Shown piece after piece: positions 8,201-8,603 of a DNA stretch of 8,603 bases. Below the pieces are notes generated by a model. The model saw only the letters and a program-made list of their open reading frames with translations. It was not told the DNA's origin and did no database searches. Within the stretch, counting starts at the first letter, position 1. Every line of letters starts with the position of its first letter. A program made the translations under genes and the position numbers. Source of the stretch: Bacteroidota bacterium (GTDB lineage: Bacteria; Bacteroidota; Bacteroidia; Bacteroidales; Prolixibacteraceae); the NCBI GenBank assembly GCA_030695265.1, contig JAUYTA010000353.1, forward strand, positions 1 through 8,603, written 5' to 3'.

Positions 8201-8274
8201 AGCCGAATCACAGATTCGAACTGTGGACCCCGAGATTACAAATCACGTGCTCTGGCCAACTGAGCTAATTCGGC
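8201..8274 (-). tRNA. tRNA-Thr (anticodon UGU)
   Basis: A complete 74-nt cloverleaf. The acceptor GCCGAAT/ATTCGGC is fully paired, the D arm is GCTC/GAGC, and the T stem CACAG/CTGTG closes TTCGAAT. The anticodon loop TTTGTAA gives TGT (plus-strand aca, 8238-8240), which reads ACA and ACG. The anticodon stem CGTGA/TCTCG has a U·U mismatch in the middle (positions 29 and 41; plus-strand 8245 and 8233). The discriminator is U and CCA is not encoded. It is the first tRNA of the cluster and corresponds to E. coli thrU. Confidence 0.96.
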
Positions 8275-8292
8275 AGCTTTTATACATCATGT

Positions 8293-8332
8293 AAAAAACG
8301 CCTGTAAACGCTGTAATAACGCGATAACAGGC
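8293..8332 (-). terminator. Terminator-like hairpin ahead of the tRNA operon
   Basis: On the minus strand GCCTGT (8332-8327) pairs with ACAGGC (8305-8300). Inside is a second CGC/GCG helix across a 3x3 internal loop. A G and then six Ts follow (8298-8293). This has the form of an intrinsic terminator only about 19 nt before the first tRNA. It may end hpf transcripts, but the only promoter I can see for the tRNAs lies upstream of it, so it may instead act as an attenuator in the tRNA–tuf leader. An AAAAAG run on its other side makes it partly bidirectional. Confidence 0.65.
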
Positions 8333-8341
8333 TACTTTTTA

Positions 8342-8385
8342 TGCAAACTATAACTAATCAGATAGTTGCCCGAAAAAGGTTTGCA
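8342..8385. repeat. Inverted repeat TGCAAAC/GTTTGCA next to the promoter
   Basis: TGCAAAC (8342-8348) is repeated in inverted form as GTTTGCA (8379-8385), which overlaps the promoter -7 box. Between them is a second small palindrome, AACTA/TAGTT (8352-8356 with 8363-8367), with a 6-nt loop. The outer repeat could be a DNA operator, since one arm overlaps the promoter, and the inner one could fold at the start of the leader RNA. Both readings are inference. Confidence 0.5.
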
Positions 8386-8419
8386 AATGTATAAAAATTT
8401 TATCGTTATTCACAACAAA
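8384..8419 (-). promoter_or_regulatory. Bacteroidetes-type promoter for the tRNA–tuf operon
   Basis: On the minus strand the -7 box TACATTTG (8391-8384) matches the Bacteroidetes consensus TAnnTTTG exactly. Upstream, TTG within TTTGTTG (8419-8413) lies 21 nt away, within the usual -33 to -7 spacing. Transcription should start near 8378, giving a leader of roughly 100 nt before tRNA-Thr(UGU). It is the only strong match to this consensus that I noticed in the intergenic regions of the window. Confidence 0.65.
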
Positions 8420-8436
8420 TAATTATTTTTTCAGAT

Positions 8437-8603
8437 TTATTTGTCCTTCAACTTTTCTTTCACTTTGATTATCTGTTTGCGAATTGCTTCAATTGCCATA
8501 TCTATAGATTCTTCAAAAGTATCTGTCTGTTTTTCAGCAAAAAGGTAATCCGTTGCGGGCATAGAAAGTTTAATTTCTGCGATTTTGTTATTAACCGTTT
8601 CAG
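8437..8603 (-). CDS. hpf: Ribosome hibernation-promoting factor, HPF/RaiA family (5' end beyond window)
   Basis: Only the last 54 codons and the stop are inside the window; the start lies off the right edge. The visible peptide, from ETVNNKIAEIKLSMP through DTFEESIDMAIEAIRKQ to KLKDK, has the final beta strand and long C-terminal helix of the short HPF/YfiA fold. The acidic DTFEESID segment followed by a lysine-rich helix is typical. Such proteins bind the 30S decoding region and inactivate ribosomes in stationary phase. It ends soon after the helix with no long-form C-terminal domain, so this is the short type. From memory, hpf next to the tRNA–tuf cluster (often after a xerC-like recombinase gene) is common in Bacteroidetes, which supports the call. 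No terminator lies directly after the stop; the nearest is about 105 nt on, beyond the next promoter. Confidence 0.88.
   Translation of the reverse strand, partial: ETVNNKIAEIKLSMPATDYLFAEKQTDTFEESIDMAIEAIRKQIIKVKEKLKDK

Noticed and set aside
8035..8268. Plus-strand open frame of 77 codons across the tRNA cluster
   Set aside because: It runs antisense through tRNA-Tyr and tRNA-Thr(UGU). The GRAGFEPT-like peptide is the familiar false protein produced by translating tRNA genes backwards.

Overview
The window is the conserved tuf–secE–nusG–rplKAJL–rpoB locus of a Bacteroidetes genome, most likely a Bacteroidales or Marinilabiliales-type organism. Three things point there: the RpoB and EF-Tu sequences look like that phylum, most genes lack Shine-Dalgarno sites, and the one convincing promoter has the phylum's TAnnTTTG/TTG form. 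Every supported gene is on the minus strand, so transcription runs from the right edge to the left.

Layout in transcription order: the 3' end of hpf (ribosome hibernation factor, cut by the right edge); a 162-nt regulatory gap holding a promoter, an inverted repeat and a terminator-like hairpin; four tRNA genes, Thr(UGU)–Tyr(GUA)–Gly(UCC)–Thr(GGU); tuf; a 155-nt gap with a strong hairpin directly abutting a tRNA-like cloverleaf; secE; nusG; rplK; rplA; rplJ; rplL; a 110-nt gap with a second strong hairpin; and rpoB, cut by the left edge about 100 codons before its expected end. No stretch over 300 nt lacks a gene.

The genes form a translation and transcription supply line. The tRNAs and EF-Tu feed the ribosome, L11/L1/L10/L7-L12 build the factor-binding side of the 50S subunit, NusG and RpoB belong to the transcription machinery, SecE is part of the protein export channel, and HPF shuts ribosomes down when growth stops. 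The tRNA–tuf–secE–nusG–rplKAJL–rpoB order matches the classical Escherichia coli order (thrU-tyrU-glyT-thrT-tufB and onward).

No accessory or defence system is present. The most unusual item is the 75-nt tRNA-like element between tuf and secE. It has perfect acceptor and T arms but no normal anticodon arm, and it sits where I recall many Bacteroidetes carrying tRNA-Trp. The three intergenic RNA structures (tRNA leader, tuf–secE, rplL–rpoB) are the other points worth testing.
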